Assembly (NCBI RefSeq): GCF_004362395.1
Contig: NZ_SNWE01000019.1
Location: 18,695-82,694, forward strand
DNA length: 64,000 nt
From: Salegentibacter sp. 24
GTDB lineage: Bacteria; Bacteroidota; Bacteroidia; Flavobacteriales; Flavobacteriaceae
Reading direction: 5' to 3'
This document shows positions 54,600-63,913 of the stretch, piece by piece; position 1 is the first letter of the stretch; every line of letters starts with the position of its first letter. The notes under the pieces were generated by a model. That model was not told the origin of the DNA. It did not search any database and saw only the letters and a program-made list of their open reading frames with translations. The position numbers and the translations under genes were made by a program.

Positions 54600-55001
54600 A
54601 TGGATATGTTCAGTAAGAAGAAACAGGAGATTGACGAAGAATACCTTAAAAAAGGGGTCTCGAAGGTGAAAGACGGGGATGTAGAAATTGCTGCAGAAAA
54701 CCAGGAGGAAATTGAGGATAAAATTGTTAATGCAGGTGCTTTAAGAAAGTATACCGAACTTGGAAAGCTTATGTTTGGCATGCTGAAAGATTATCGCAGC
54801 GGGGTTTATAGCAATATTCCCTGGTTTACCATTGCCTCGGTAGTTTTTGCCCTGCTATATGTTCTGAATCCGCTGGACCTAATGCCGGATTTTATTCCAG
54901 GACTTGGTTATATAGATGATTTCGCAATTCTTACAGTAACCCTGAGGTTTATTGAAACTGATCTTCACAAATACCTGGATTGGAAACTCGAAGAGCAATA
55001 A
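54600..55001 (+). CDS. DUF1232 (YkvA-like) family protein
   Basis: A 133-residue protein whose C-terminal half carries the DUF1232 signature, WFTIASVVFALLYVLNPLDLMPDFIPGLGYIDD as a continuous hydrophobic hairpin with two short membrane helices (positions about 74-106). The N-terminal half is charged and rich in Glu/Lys. Family function unknown. It ends the rluF-VOC-AI-2E-DUF1232 run and is followed by a strong terminator. Confidence 0.87.
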   Translation: MDMFSKKKQEIDEEYLKKGVSKVKDGDVEIAAENQEEIEDKIVNAGALRKYTELGKLMFGMLKDYRSGVYSNIPWFTIASVVFALLYVLNPLDLMPDFIPGLGYIDDFAILTVTLRFIETDLHKYLDWKLEEQ

Positions 55002-55030
55002 GCACTTTATTGCTAATTGAGACAGAGATC

Positions 55031-55073
55031 AAAAGTCCTATCAACTCGCTATGACAAGATTGATAGGACTTTT
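55031..55073. terminator. Bidirectional terminator between the DUF1232 gene and folD
   Basis: Perfect 14-bp stem (55031-55044 with 55060-55073), 15-base loop, A run on the left and T run on the right. It can end both the plus-strand DUF1232 transcript and the minus-strand folD transcript. Confidence 0.92.
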
Positions 55074-55094
55074 GTATTTTATAAGTTTACTAAA

Positions 55095-55997
55095 TTAAAC
55101 CTTACTTTCCTCCTTTGCTCTTTTCTTATGACGTTCGGTCGCGAGCAACGTGTTTTTAAGCAGCATGGAAACAGTCATTGGCCCAACGCCACCGGGAACA
55201 GGGGTGATATAAGAGGCACGCTTGCTTACATTCTCAAAATCTACATCTCCTTTGATCACGTAACCTTTTTCAGCTGCCTCATCAGGAACCCTGGTGATTC
55301 CCACATCAATAATTACGGCGTCATCCTTGATCATTTCGGCCTTGAGAAAGTCCGGAATACCAACGGCGATAATGATGATATCGGCCTGTGAAGTGATCTG
55401 GGTTATATTCTTGGTGAACTCGTGGGTCAGTGTTACCGTGGAGTTTCCTGGAAAACCGCTTCTTCCCATTAAGATACTCATTGGTCTTCCCACGATATAA
55501 CTTCTGCCAATGACCACGGTATGTTTTCCTTTGGTCGGAATATCGTAACGTTCCAATAACTCCAGGATACCAAATGGTGTAGCGGGAATAAAAGAGGTCA
55601 TATCCAAAGCCATTTTCCCAAAATTGGTCGGATGAAATCCGTCCACGTCCTTATCGGGATCCACCGCATTTAATACTTTTTGCGTATCAATTTGCGGGGG
55701 CAAAGGAAGCTGAACAATAAACCCGTCAATATCATCATTCTGGTTGAGCTCCTCAATCTTATCGAGCAACTCCAGTTCGCTTACCGTGTTTGGTAATCGA
55801 TATAGCGAAGATTCAAATCCAACGCGCTTACAGGATTTCACTTTTGCGTTTACATAGGTCAGGCTGGCACCATCGTTGCCGACAATAATCGCAGCCAAAT
55901 GGGGTATTTTCTCACCCCTTTTCTTAATCTTCTCAACCTCAGCAGCAATTTCATTCTTAATATCATTGCTGGTTTTTTTTCCGTCTAATATGGTCAT
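55095..55997 (-). CDS. folD: Bifunctional methylenetetrahydrofolate dehydrogenase/cyclohydrolase
   Basis: Interconverts 5,10-methylene-, methenyl- and 10-formyl-tetrahydrofolate for one-carbon metabolism. The 300-residue protein has the YVNAKVKSCKRVG region with the catalytic Lys, QLPLPPQID, the NADP-binding GRSYIVGRPMS, and PVPGGVGPMT. Terminator downstream; ffh lies 92 bases upstream on the same strand, so the two may be co-transcribed. Confidence 0.96.
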   Translation of the reverse strand: MTILDGKKTSNDIKNEIAAEVEKIKKRGEKIPHLAAIIVGNDGASLTYVNAKVKSCKRVGFESSLYRLPNTVSELELLDKIEELNQNDDIDGFIVQLPLPPQIDTQKVLNAVDPDKDVDGFHPTNFGKMALDMTSFIPATPFGILELLERYDIPTKGKHTVVIGRSYIVGRPMSILMGRSGFPGNSTVTLTHEFTKNITQITSQADIIIIAVGIPDFLKAEMIKDDAVIIDVGITRVPDEAAEKGYVIKGDVDFENVSKRASYITPVPGGVGPMTVSMLLKNTLLATERHKKRAKEESKV

Positions 55998-56089
55998 TTA
56001 TAGCTGGTCTATAAGCCCCTCCCGACCTCAATTATGGGAGGAGAGTTGCGATTTTTATTTCAATAATTCTCCTTTTTGGGAGAGGAACT

Positions 56090-57418
56090 TTACTTCATTC
56101 CCTTCATCATCTGCATCATCTTCTGACCACCACCGCCTTGCATCATCTTCATCATTTTCCCCATCTGGTTGAATTGTTTCAGAAGCTGGTTTACCTCCTG
56201 TACCGTGGTCCCGGAACCTTTGCTGATTCGTTTCTTTCGGCTGGAGTTAATAATTTTTGGATTGCTTCTTTCATCAGGGGTCATCGAGTGGATAATTGCC
56301 TCAATTCCTTTAAAGGCGTCATCATCAATATCCACATCTTTGAGCATTTTCCCTGCGCCGGGAATCATTCCCATAAGGTCCTTCATAGAACCCATTTTCT
56401 TGATTTGCTGTAATTGCTTCAGGAAATCGTCAAAACCAAACTGGTTCTTGGCAATTTTTTTCTGAAGTTTTCTAGCTTCTTCTTCGTCGTACTGTTCCTG
56501 TGCACGTTCCACAAGGGAAACCACATCTCCCATGCCCAAAATCCTATCGGCCATTCGCTCGGGATAGAACACATCCAGGGCGTCCATCTTTTCCCCGGTA
56601 CCAATAAATTTTATTGGTTTATTCACCACGGATTTAATGGAAATCGCCGCACCACCTCGAGTATCACCATCCAATTTGGTGAGGATTACCCCGTCAAAAT
56701 TCAGTCTTTCATTAAATGTCTTTGCCGTATTTACAGCATCCTGACCCGTCATAGCATCTACCACAAACAAGGTCTCATGGGGTTGTATGGCCTGGTGGAT
56801 GTTTGTGATCTCGGTCATCATCGCCTCATCTACGGCTAATCGACCCGCGGTATCAATAATGACAACATTATGCCCATTTTGTTTGGCGTGTGCAATGGCA
56901 GCCTTGGAAATAGCAACAGGGTCCTGGTTGCCTTCGTCTGAAAAGACCTCGACACCAACCTGCTCCCCAACCACATGCAACTGATTTATCGCCGCAGGAC
57001 GGTAAACATCACAGGCAACCAAAAGTGGTTTTTTGGTTTTTTTTGTTTTTAAGAAATTTGCAAGTTTTCCGGAAAAAGTTGTTTTACCACTACCCTGCAA
57101 ACCGGACATAAGAATGATAGAAGGATCGCCGGAGAGATTAATTCCTTCGGCTTCTCCCCCCATTAATTGGGTAAGTTCGTCCTTGACCAGTTTTACCATC
57201 ATTTGGCCAGGCTTCAAGGCAGTTAACACATCCTGTCCAAGGGCTTTTTCTTTTACAGTATTGGTAAATTCTTTGGCTATCTTATAGTTCACATCGGCAT
57301 CAACCAAAGCACGTCTCACTTCCTTTAAAGTTTCAGCAACGTTCACCTCGGTAATTTGCCCGTGACCTTTTAAAACGTGTAAGGCATTATCTAACTTATC
57401 ACTTAAACTATCAAACAT
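56090..57418 (-). CDS. ffh: Signal recognition particle protein
   Basis: GTPase that, with the SRP RNA, delivers membrane and exported proteins to SecYEG. N domain (1-85), then the G domain with P-loop GLQGSGKTT near 108-116, DTAGR, TKLDGDTRGG, and finally the Met-rich M domain (about 300-442) with SKGSGTTVQEVN and repeated MMQ/MMKM near the end. Length 442 fits. The region upstream (202 bases to argS) contains a possible TAAATTTG -7 element at about 57551-57558 on the minus strand. Confidence 0.96.
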   Translation of the reverse strand: MFDSLSDKLDNALHVLKGHGQITEVNVAETLKEVRRALVDADVNYKIAKEFTNTVKEKALGQDVLTALKPGQMMVKLVKDELTQLMGGEAEGINLSGDPSIILMSGLQGSGKTTFSGKLANFLKTKKTKKPLLVACDVYRPAAINQLHVVGEQVGVEVFSDEGNQDPVAISKAAIAHAKQNGHNVVIIDTAGRLAVDEAMMTEITNIHQAIQPHETLFVVDAMTGQDAVNTAKTFNERLNFDGVILTKLDGDTRGGAAISIKSVVNKPIKFIGTGEKMDALDVFYPERMADRILGMGDVVSLVERAQEQYDEEEARKLQKKIAKNQFGFDDFLKQLQQIKKMGSMKDLMGMIPGAGKMLKDVDIDDDAFKGIEAIIHSMTPDERSNPKIINSSRKKRISKGSGTTVQEVNQLLKQFNQMGKMMKMMQGGGGQKMMQMMKGMK

Positions 57419-57620
57419 AATTTTCCTGTGGTTTAATTTTCCCCTGAGGGTATCATTCTGCCGAGGTTCACCCCGATATTTTTAAAACTTTTTTAAATCA
57501 AAGCCTGGGATTTAACCCGTGGTTTTCATTTAGAATTTCTAACGAATTGCAAATTTAATGATTTGAGCCTGAAGTGAAAAGTTTTTATTTTACTCGGCCT
57601 TTATTATTTAGCTGCTCCAT

Positions 57621-59399
57621 CTACATCCGCTCAGGGACCTTAATGCCCAGTAAGCCAAATGAGGATTTTATAACATTCCCCACACTATTGGCCAACTGAA
57701 CCCTTAAGGTCTTTTTAGAAAAATCTTCTGTCCCTAAAATCGTTACGTTTTGATAGAATGAATTGAATTCCTTTACCAGCTCGTAGGTGTAGTTGGCAAT
57801 AAGCGCCGGGCTATGATTTTCCGCCGCTAGCTGAATCGTCTCGGGATATAGCTGTAGCTGTTTGATTAATGAACGTTCCTTTGGATGGAAAGAATAATCC
57901 TGAACAGGTTTGTTAAAATCGAAATCGGCTTTTCTTATGATCGACTGGATTCTGGCATAGGTATACTGAATAAACGGCCCGGTGTTCCCCTGGAAATCTA
58001 CTGATTCTTCGGGATTGAATAAGATCCGCTTTTTAGGATCTACTTTTAAAATGTAATACTTCAAAGCTCCCAAACCAATAATTCGATAGAGTTCCTCTTT
58101 TTCAAGATCAGTATAGCCTTCCAATTTCCCCAATTCTTCAGAAATGTTCCTGGCGGTCTCCGTCATTTCTGCAATGAGGTCGTCTGCATCGACCACGGTA
58201 CCTTCACGACTTTTCATTTTTCCGCTAGGCAGGTCAACCATTCCATAACTTAGGTGATAAAGGTAGTCCGCCCAGTCAAACCCTAGTTTTTTCAGAATTA
58301 AAAATAAAACTTTAAAATGATAATCCTGTTCGTTACCCACGGTGTAGACCATCCCGTTAATTTCAAAATCCTTTACCCTCTGGATGGCGGTCCCTATGTC
58401 CTGGGTCATATAAACAGCCGTGCCATCGCTTCTGAGAACGATCTTCTCATCCAGGCCTTCATCGGTAAGGTCTATCCAAACACTGCCGTCCTGTTTTTTA
58501 TAAAATACCCCTTTTTCAAGGCCCTGGTTCACCACATCCTTGCCCAACAAATAGGTGTCGCTTTCATAATAATTTTTATCAAAATCCACTCCCAGGGCAT
58601 CGTAGGTCTTTTCAAATCCCTGGTAAACCCACTGATTCATTTTTTCCCATAGGGCAACCACCTTAGGATCGCCGGCCTCCCATTTCAGTAACATTTGCTT
58701 CGCTTCTACCAGAATTGGTGCTTCAGCTTTGGCAGCTTCCTCAGAAATTCCCTGGGTTTCCATTAATTCGGAAACCTGCTTTTTATACTCCTGGTCAAAT
58801 TTTACATAATAATTCCCAACTAGTTTATCGCCTTTTAAACCAGTGGATTCGGGGGTCTCTCCCTTTCCGAAGCGTTCCCAGGCCAGCATTGATTTGCAAA
58901 TATGAATACCGCGATCATTTATAATCTGGGTTTTGTAGGACTTATTTCCGGCTGCACTTAAGATTTCAGCTACAGAAAAGCCTAAAAGAATATTCCTGAT
59001 ATGACCTAAATGCAATGGTTTGTTGGTATTGGGTGAGGAATATTCCACCATGATTCCCTGCGCATCCTCAGCAGCGGGTACCATTCCGAAATCCTTCCTG
59101 CTTTTTACTTCATTGAAAAAATCAAGAAAATAGGCATCACTTAAAACGATATTTAAAAAACCTTTTACCACGTTGAATCCTGAAACCTCAGCAACATTTT
59201 CTTTTAAATAATTTCCGATTTCTTCTCCCAGCTTTACGGGATTTGTTTTTAGTACTCCAAGCATCGGGAAGGTCACCAGGGTTATATCTCCTTCAAAATC
59301 CCTACGGGTAGGCTGAAATTCCAGGTTTTCAATAGCTACATCATAATTTTTTTTCACGGCTTCCTTTACCTGGGCAGCGAGGGTACTTTGGATATTCAT
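57621..59399 (-). CDS. argS: Arginyl-tRNA synthetase
   Basis: Charges tRNA-Arg with arginine. The 592-residue protein shows the N-terminal Add-1-type domain, the HIGH-type motif HLGH within SSPNTNKPLHLGHIRN (near 124-139), the KMSKS-type loop as KMKSREG, and the C-terminal DALR anticodon-binding domain with the FNSFYQNVTIL stretch. A -7 element TATCTTTG (59431-59438, minus) lies 32 bases upstream of its ATG. Confidence 0.96.
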   Translation of the reverse strand: MNIQSTLAAQVKEAVKKNYDVAIENLEFQPTRRDFEGDITLVTFPMLGVLKTNPVKLGEEIGNYLKENVAEVSGFNVVKGFLNIVLSDAYFLDFFNEVKSRKDFGMVPAAEDAQGIMVEYSSPNTNKPLHLGHIRNILLGFSVAEILSAAGNKSYKTQIINDRGIHICKSMLAWERFGKGETPESTGLKGDKLVGNYYVKFDQEYKKQVSELMETQGISEEAAKAEAPILVEAKQMLLKWEAGDPKVVALWEKMNQWVYQGFEKTYDALGVDFDKNYYESDTYLLGKDVVNQGLEKGVFYKKQDGSVWIDLTDEGLDEKIVLRSDGTAVYMTQDIGTAIQRVKDFEINGMVYTVGNEQDYHFKVLFLILKKLGFDWADYLYHLSYGMVDLPSGKMKSREGTVVDADDLIAEMTETARNISEELGKLEGYTDLEKEELYRIIGLGALKYYILKVDPKKRILFNPEESVDFQGNTGPFIQYTYARIQSIIRKADFDFNKPVQDYSFHPKERSLIKQLQLYPETIQLAAENHSPALIANYTYELVKEFNSFYQNVTILGTEDFSKKTLRVQLANSVGNVIKSSFGLLGIKVPERM

Positions 59400-59430
59400 T
59401 TCTTACTTCTGTTTATAGTTTTAAGCCCTG

Positions 59431-59438
59431 CAAAGATA
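59431..59438 (-). promoter_or_regulatory. -7 element of argS promoter
   Basis: Minus-strand TATCTTTG matches TAnnTTTG, 32 bases before argS. The best upstream match is TTA at 22 bases. A small palindrome TAGGC-AAAA-GCCTA (59447-59460) lies between the two elements and might be regulatory. Confidence 0.45.
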
Positions 59439-59488
59439 ACAGAAAATAGGCTTTTGCCTATAATTTACCTATCTTTAAACAAAAACCT

Positions 59489-59914
59489 ATGTTATTAAAT
59501 ATCTCCTATAACCGGGCAAAAACCAAAGCGAAAATTGATAAGGAAGTAGGCCAACCTTTTACCCTTTTGGCACGCATGAAATTAAACGGAACAGGTTCTC
59601 CAAAATTACAGATCACCGATACCAGTATTGATATTCATAATCTCCTGGTTTTGGATAACAACACCAACACCTGTAATGTTGAAATGCGACCCAAAGGAAT
59701 TATTGTCATGTTCAGGGCCCTGCTCGAAACTTATGCCCTGGTGATCCCTTATTACAAACTTCATCTGTACAAGGGCAAAGCTGAAGAATATTCTATCTAT
59801 AAGGATCATTCGAAAATTAAAGTTAAGGCGGATACTCCTGCTATTCATAAGTATTTTAAAAAAATCCTGGATTATAAAACCGATAACGCACTGACCCAGG
59901 TCGGCGATCTTTAA
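59489..59914 (+). CDS. Conserved hypothetical cytoplasmic protein
   Basis: I do not recognise a family. The 141-residue protein starts LLNISYNRAKTKAKIDKEVG, has a hydrophobic GIIVMFRALLETYALVIPYYKLHLY segment (about 69-93) that is probably a buried helix rather than a membrane span, and a basic C-terminal half (KGKAEEYSIYKDHSKIKV). No signal peptide or cysteine-based motif. Divergent from argS, with about 90 bases between. Confidence 0.65.
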   Translation: MLLNISYNRAKTKAKIDKEVGQPFTLLARMKLNGTGSPKLQITDTSIDIHNLLVLDNNTNTCNVEMRPKGIIVMFRALLETYALVIPYYKLHLYKGKAEEYSIYKDHSKIKVKADTPAIHKYFKKILDYKTDNALTQVGDL

Positions 59915-60022
59915 CCATAGTTTTACAAACCCCAGGCCTTTTCTATTAGGAATGATAACCCAAGATTAATCTCCTCTTAATTTCTCATTGGCACTTCTGC
60001 TGCAATTTTGTCGAAAAAAGAA

Positions 60023-60655
60023 ATGGAGTTATTTATTTATGTTTTCGCTGCTCTATTTTCGGTGATAAACCCCCTGGGAACTGTGCCAATCTTTGTAGGT
60101 TTGACCCGGCAATATAGTGCTTTGGAGCGCTCTAAAACCTCCCTGCTTACCGCTATTAATATTTTTGTAATCCTGGTCATTTCATTTTTTACCGGTAGAT
60201 TCATTTTACATTTCTTCGGTATTAGTATCGAATCCCTAAGAATTGCAGGAGGACTAATAATTGTTACCTCAGGATTTGCTTTACTTACCGGTTCCTTTTC
60301 AAAACATAAAGGAATGGAAAAGGAAAGGGTAAGAGATGATGTTTTTCAAAGAGAGAGTGTTTCTCTTACACCCCTTGCCATACCTATGTTAGCCGGGCCA
60401 GGATCCATTTCACTTCTTATCGGGATGTATGAGGACTATAGCTTAATTTCTGAAAAGCTCATTACCATTTTTGCAATCCTTGGGGTCTGTTTAGCTACTT
60501 TCCTTGTTTTAAGAAGTGCTCACTATATTGTAAAAATGCTTGGCGCCTCAGGAATTAATGCTATTTCACGTATTATCGGCTTTATAGTAATTGCCATTGG
60601 TATTGAATATATAAGCTCTTCGGTAATCGCGGTTTTGAGCACCGGCTTAAATTAA
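60023..60655 (+). CDS. MarC family integral membrane protein
   Basis: A 210-residue six-helix inner-membrane protein of the MarC family (UPF0056). Recognised from FSVINPLGTVPIFVGLT near the N terminus, GGLIIVTSGFALLTGS, and TPLAIPMLAGPGSIS in the fourth helix. Function is unknown; the family's original link to multiple antibiotic resistance was not confirmed. The ATG at 60023 is preferred over a TTG five codons upstream. It converges with the DUF3185-like gene with a gap of three bases and no terminator between. Confidence 0.9.
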   Translation: MELFIYVFAALFSVINPLGTVPIFVGLTRQYSALERSKTSLLTAINIFVILVISFFTGRFILHFFGISIESLRIAGGLIIVTSGFALLTGSFSKHKGMEKERVRDDVFQRESVSLTPLAIPMLAGPGSISLLIGMYEDYSLISEKLITIFAILGVCLATFLVLRSAHYIVKMLGASGINAISRIIGFIVIAIGIEYISSSVIAVLSTGLN

Positions 60656-60658
60656 AAA

Positions 60659-60862
60659 TCAGCGTTTCCCAAATGCCAGCCCGCCTATGAGCGCTAAAAT
60701 ACCAAAACCTATCATGGCGTAGGATTGGGTATTATCACCGTGAGCTTCAAATTGAAGAGGTCCTGCGTCAAGGGCGAATTCGGGCGTGATCAGTCTGTAT
60801 AATCCGTAAGCAATCATTCCGATTCCAACTACCAAAAGCACTATTTTAAGCACGTTACTCAT
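60659..60862 (-). CDS. Small DUF3185-like membrane protein
   Basis: A 67-residue protein with two membrane helices (about 6-23 and 46-64) and a polar segment between them, matching the layout of DUF3185 proteins. The ATG at 60862 and a final GLAFGKR are typical of the group. Function unknown. Its stop is three bases from the MarC stop on the other strand. Confidence 0.65.
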   Translation of the reverse strand: MSNVLKIVLLVVGIGMIAYGLYRLITPEFALDAGPLQFEAHGDNTQSYAMIGFGILALIGGLAFGKR

Positions 60863-60931
60863 ATTATAAAGTTTTACTAATCTGGCTGAAAAGTACTAAT
60901 TTAATTGGTATTTTAAGCTTAAAATCTTTCT

Positions 60932-62377
60932 ATGAAAATTCTGCTAACGGGTGCCAATGGTTATATAGGAATGCGCTTACTGCCCGAACTTCTAGAACAG
61001 GGACACCAGGTGATCTGTGCGGTTCGAAATAAAAACCGGTTCACCTCCAGGGAAGACTTGTTGGAAAAAGTCGAGATTGTGGAACTGGATTTCCTGAAAG
61101 ATGAGAAGGCTCCCGAAAAGATAATGGATATTGATGTGGCCTATTATCTTATCCATTCCATGAGCGGGTCTACTAAAGATTTTGATACCCAGGAGGCAAT
61201 GGCCGCAAAGAATTTCAATAAAATCATGGCCGGCACCTCGGTAAAGCAGGTGATCTATCTAAGTGGGATCATCAACGAAGAAGAACTATCCAAGCACCTA
61301 AAGTCGCGAAAAAAAGTAGAGGAGATTCTATATGAAGGTGATTTTAACCTTAGCGTTTTACGAGCCGCTATTATTGTCGGTTCGGGAAGTTCATCTTTTG
61401 AAATCATAAGGGATTTATGTGAGAAACTCCCGGTTATGATTACCCCAAGCTGGGTCGAAACTAAATGCCAGCCTATTTCTATTCGGGATATCATTAAATT
61501 TCTGACCGGGGTTATAGGAAAGGAAGAATGTTATAATGAATCTTTTGATGTTGGGGGGCCGGATGTGCTTACCTATAAAGAAATGATGTTGAAATATGCG
61601 GAAGTACGCAAACTTAAATTATGGATTCTGAGCGTACCGGTAATGTCCCCAAAACTTTCGTCCTACTGGCTTTATTTTGTCACTTCAACTTCCTATAAAC
61701 TCGCACAGAACCTGGTTGACAGCATGCGGGTTGAAGTAATTACCAATGATACACGCCTGCAGGAAATCCTTAACATTAAGCCCATTTCCTATACGGAAGC
61801 TATAGCACTTGCATTTTACAAGATCGAACAGAACCAGGTGATTTCCAGCTGGAAAGATTCCTTAAGCAGTGGCCGCTTTAGCAAGGAGCTAAACAAATAC
61901 ATTCAGGTGCCAAAATATGGGTGTCTTCAGGATAAGCAATCGGCCAAAGTGGAAAACCCAGAGCTGGTTCTGCAACGTATTTGGGCCATTGGCGGTCTAA
62001 ATGGATGGTATTACGGGAACTGGTTATGGAAATTTCGAGGGTATATAGATAAACTTTTTGGCGGAGTCGGTTTACGCCGTGGAAGAACTCATCCTAATAA
62101 AATTGCCTCGGGAGATTCTTTAGATTTTTGGCGGGTTCTTTTAGCTGACAAAGAAGAAAGAAGGCTGTTATTATTTGCTGAAATGAAGGTTCCAGGGGAG
62201 GCCTGGTTAGAATTTTGTATCGATAAGGAAAATGTACTTCACCAGACGGCTACCTTTAGGCCCAAAGGAATCTGGGGCAGGTTATATTGGTATGCTATGT
62301 ATCCCTTTCACTATTTTATTTTTGAAGGGATGCTCAATAAAATTGCTAATGGCGAGCCAAAAAAGCAGGTTGCATGA
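60932..62377 (+). CDS. NAD(P)-binding oxidoreductase with DUF2867 C-terminal domain
   Basis: A 481-residue protein. Residues 1-290 form a Rossmann fold of the atypical SDR type (TGANGYIG at 6-13, VAYYLIHSMSG, and VRAAIIVGSGSSSF-like turn LRAAIIVGSGSSS). Residues about 320-470 match the DUF2867 domain (WAIGGLNGWYYG, GVGLRRGRTHP, DFWRVLLADKEERRLLLFAEMKVPGEAW as parts), usually found together with this Rossmann domain. Substrate unknown. Divergent from the DUF3185-like gene by about 70 bases; the BCCT gene follows after 72 bases. Confidence 0.88.
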   Translation: MKILLTGANGYIGMRLLPELLEQGHQVICAVRNKNRFTSREDLLEKVEIVELDFLKDEKAPEKIMDIDVAYYLIHSMSGSTKDFDTQEAMAAKNFNKIMAGTSVKQVIYLSGIINEEELSKHLKSRKKVEEILYEGDFNLSVLRAAIIVGSGSSSFEIIRDLCEKLPVMITPSWVETKCQPISIRDIIKFLTGVIGKEECYNESFDVGGPDVLTYKEMMLKYAEVRKLKLWILSVPVMSPKLSSYWLYFVTSTSYKLAQNLVDSMRVEVITNDTRLQEILNIKPISYTEAIALAFYKIEQNQVISSWKDSLSSGRFSKELNKYIQVPKYGCLQDKQSAKVENPELVLQRIWAIGGLNGWYYGNWLWKFRGYIDKLFGGVGLRRGRTHPNKIASGDSLDFWRVLLADKEERRLLLFAEMKVPGEAWLEFCIDKENVLHQTATFRPKGIWGRLYWYAMYPFHYFIFEGMLNKIANGEPKKQVA

Positions 62378-62449
62378 TAAAGGCTGAATTGTTTACATTT
62401 GAAAAAAGCGCTTTCTGTCCAAACACCAACCGAAAAGCAATAAATTTTG

Positions 62450-63913
62450 ATGCAAATATTTCAAGCTTTTCATAAAAATCCACTGCCATATATTGCATCG
62501 GGGATTTTATTTTTTATCGCGCTTTTCATCTTTTCCTTTACTGAATTTTTTTATGAATTCATCGAAAATGCTTCCATCTGGGTCAGGGAGCTTTTTGGCG
62601 GATTTTATTTATGGCTCGGTTTGCTATGCGTTTTCTTTCTCATCTTTATCGCACTTTCCAGGTTTGGAAAAATAAGACTGGGTAATTCGCCCCCTGAATT
62701 TGACCGGCTCTCCTGGATCGCGATGTTATACAGTGCAGGGATGGGTGCCGGTATTTTACTCCGGGCAGTACAGGAACCGGTTTTTATGTTTTTGAATCCT
62801 CCAATCCAAACAAATGCCTCACCGGAAGTAGTGGCCTTAGAATACACTTTCTACCAGTGGGGGTTTACGGCCTGGGCTTTTTACGGAATCTTTGCCTTAA
62901 TTATTGCTTACTCCCTTTTTGTTAGAAAATCTGATATTCTTTTAGGGACCAGCTTACCAGCACTTAAAAAGTTAAAATATTTACCCCAAAGTATTGACCT
63001 GCTGACTATTCTCACCACCGTCTTTGGGCTTGTAGCGGCAATTGGCTTGGGTACTACGCAAATTGAAGGTGGGATTAGCCATCTGATTTCAAAACCAGCC
63101 GGTTCGCTATGGCTTAACCTTTTTTTGGTTTTTATAGTTTGCAGCCTGGCCTTTATCTCGGCCTTCTCGGGAATTCAGAAAGGCATAAAACGGATTTCAA
63201 ACTGGAATATTTATATCACGGTAGCCCTATTGTTCTTTGTGTTTTTCCAGGTTGATATGTTGAAGGTCTTTAATCAGTTTTTTGACTCGCTTTATAACTA
63301 TATCATACATTTTGTCCCGCTTAGCCTGGCACTTGGACCCTATGACCCCGGAAAAGAATTTCTCACCGACTGGACCTATTATTACTGGGCTTTCTGGCTT
63401 GCCTGGGCCCCATTCACAGGGATTTTTATAGCCAGAATTTCAAAAGGGAGAAGTATACGGGAAATGATTCTGGGAGTTTTGCTTATTCCCTCCCTGGGGA
63501 GTTTCTTTTGGTTTAGCGTTTTTGGCTCCGCTTCTTTTGATCTTGTGTCAAATATGGAAACCTACTCGGGGGAATTTGATAGTGTCTTTACTTCCCTGTT
63601 TCGTTTTTTCGAAGCCTTTCCACTCTCAGGGTTTACCAATATCATTACCATAATTCTGCTTATTAGTTTCCTTGTCACCTCTGTGGATTCCGCTATTTAC
63701 GTTTTAAGCATGTTTAGTGACCGGGGAAAAGAACACCCGAAAAAGAAATTCAGGTTTATATGGGCGATTCTAATCCTGGTCTTTTCAGTGGCAATCGTGA
63801 TCCTGGGTGCCATAAAACCCTATAGTAATGTGCTTTCCGCTATGCAAAAATTTTTGATTATCAGTTCGCTTCCTTTTGCCTTTCTTACCGCCGCAATTAT
63901 GCTATTAACCTGA
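62450..63913 (+). CDS. BCCT family transporter (betaine/carnitine/choline type)
   Basis: A 487-residue membrane protein with about twelve hydrophobic segments. The BCCT signature is visible as WTYYYWAFWLAWAPFTGIFIARISKGR (read as two adjacent motifs near 305-330), together with the Gly-rich GMGAGILLRAV segment in an early helix and YHWGFTAWAFYG-like YQWGFTAWAFYG. Substrate is probably a quaternary amine osmolyte such as glycine betaine (inference). The ATG at 62450 is preferred over the TTG directly before it. The 86 bases after it run to the window edge without a recognisable feature. Confidence 0.92.
   Translation: MQIFQAFHKNPLPYIASGILFFIALFIFSFTEFFYEFIENASIWVRELFGGFYLWLGLLCVFFLIFIALSRFGKIRLGNSPPEFDRLSWIAMLYSAGMGAGILLRAVQEPVFMFLNPPIQTNASPEVVALEYTFYQWGFTAWAFYGIFALIIAYSLFVRKSDILLGTSLPALKKLKYLPQSIDLLTILTTVFGLVAAIGLGTTQIEGGISHLISKPAGSLWLNLFLVFIVCSLAFISAFSGIQKGIKRISNWNIYITVALLFFVFFQVDMLKVFNQFFDSLYNYIIHFVPLSLALGPYDPGKEFLTDWTYYYWAFWLAWAPFTGIFIARISKGRSIREMILGVLLIPSLGSFFWFSVFGSASFDLVSNMETYSGEFDSVFTSLFRFFEAFPLSGFTNIITIILLISFLVTSVDSAIYVLSMFSDRGKEHPKKKFRFIWAILILVFSVAIVILGAIKPYSNVLSAMQKFLIISSLPFAFLTAAIMLLT

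Noticed and set aside
57419..57620. Possible riboswitch or small RNA upstream of ffh
   Set aside because: No conserved riboswitch core or stable hairpin set was seen; only short G+C-rich patches.
60008..60022. TTG at 60008 as start of the MarC gene
   Set aside because: The ATG at 60023 gives the standard N terminus with the first membrane helix; the extra residues are charged.
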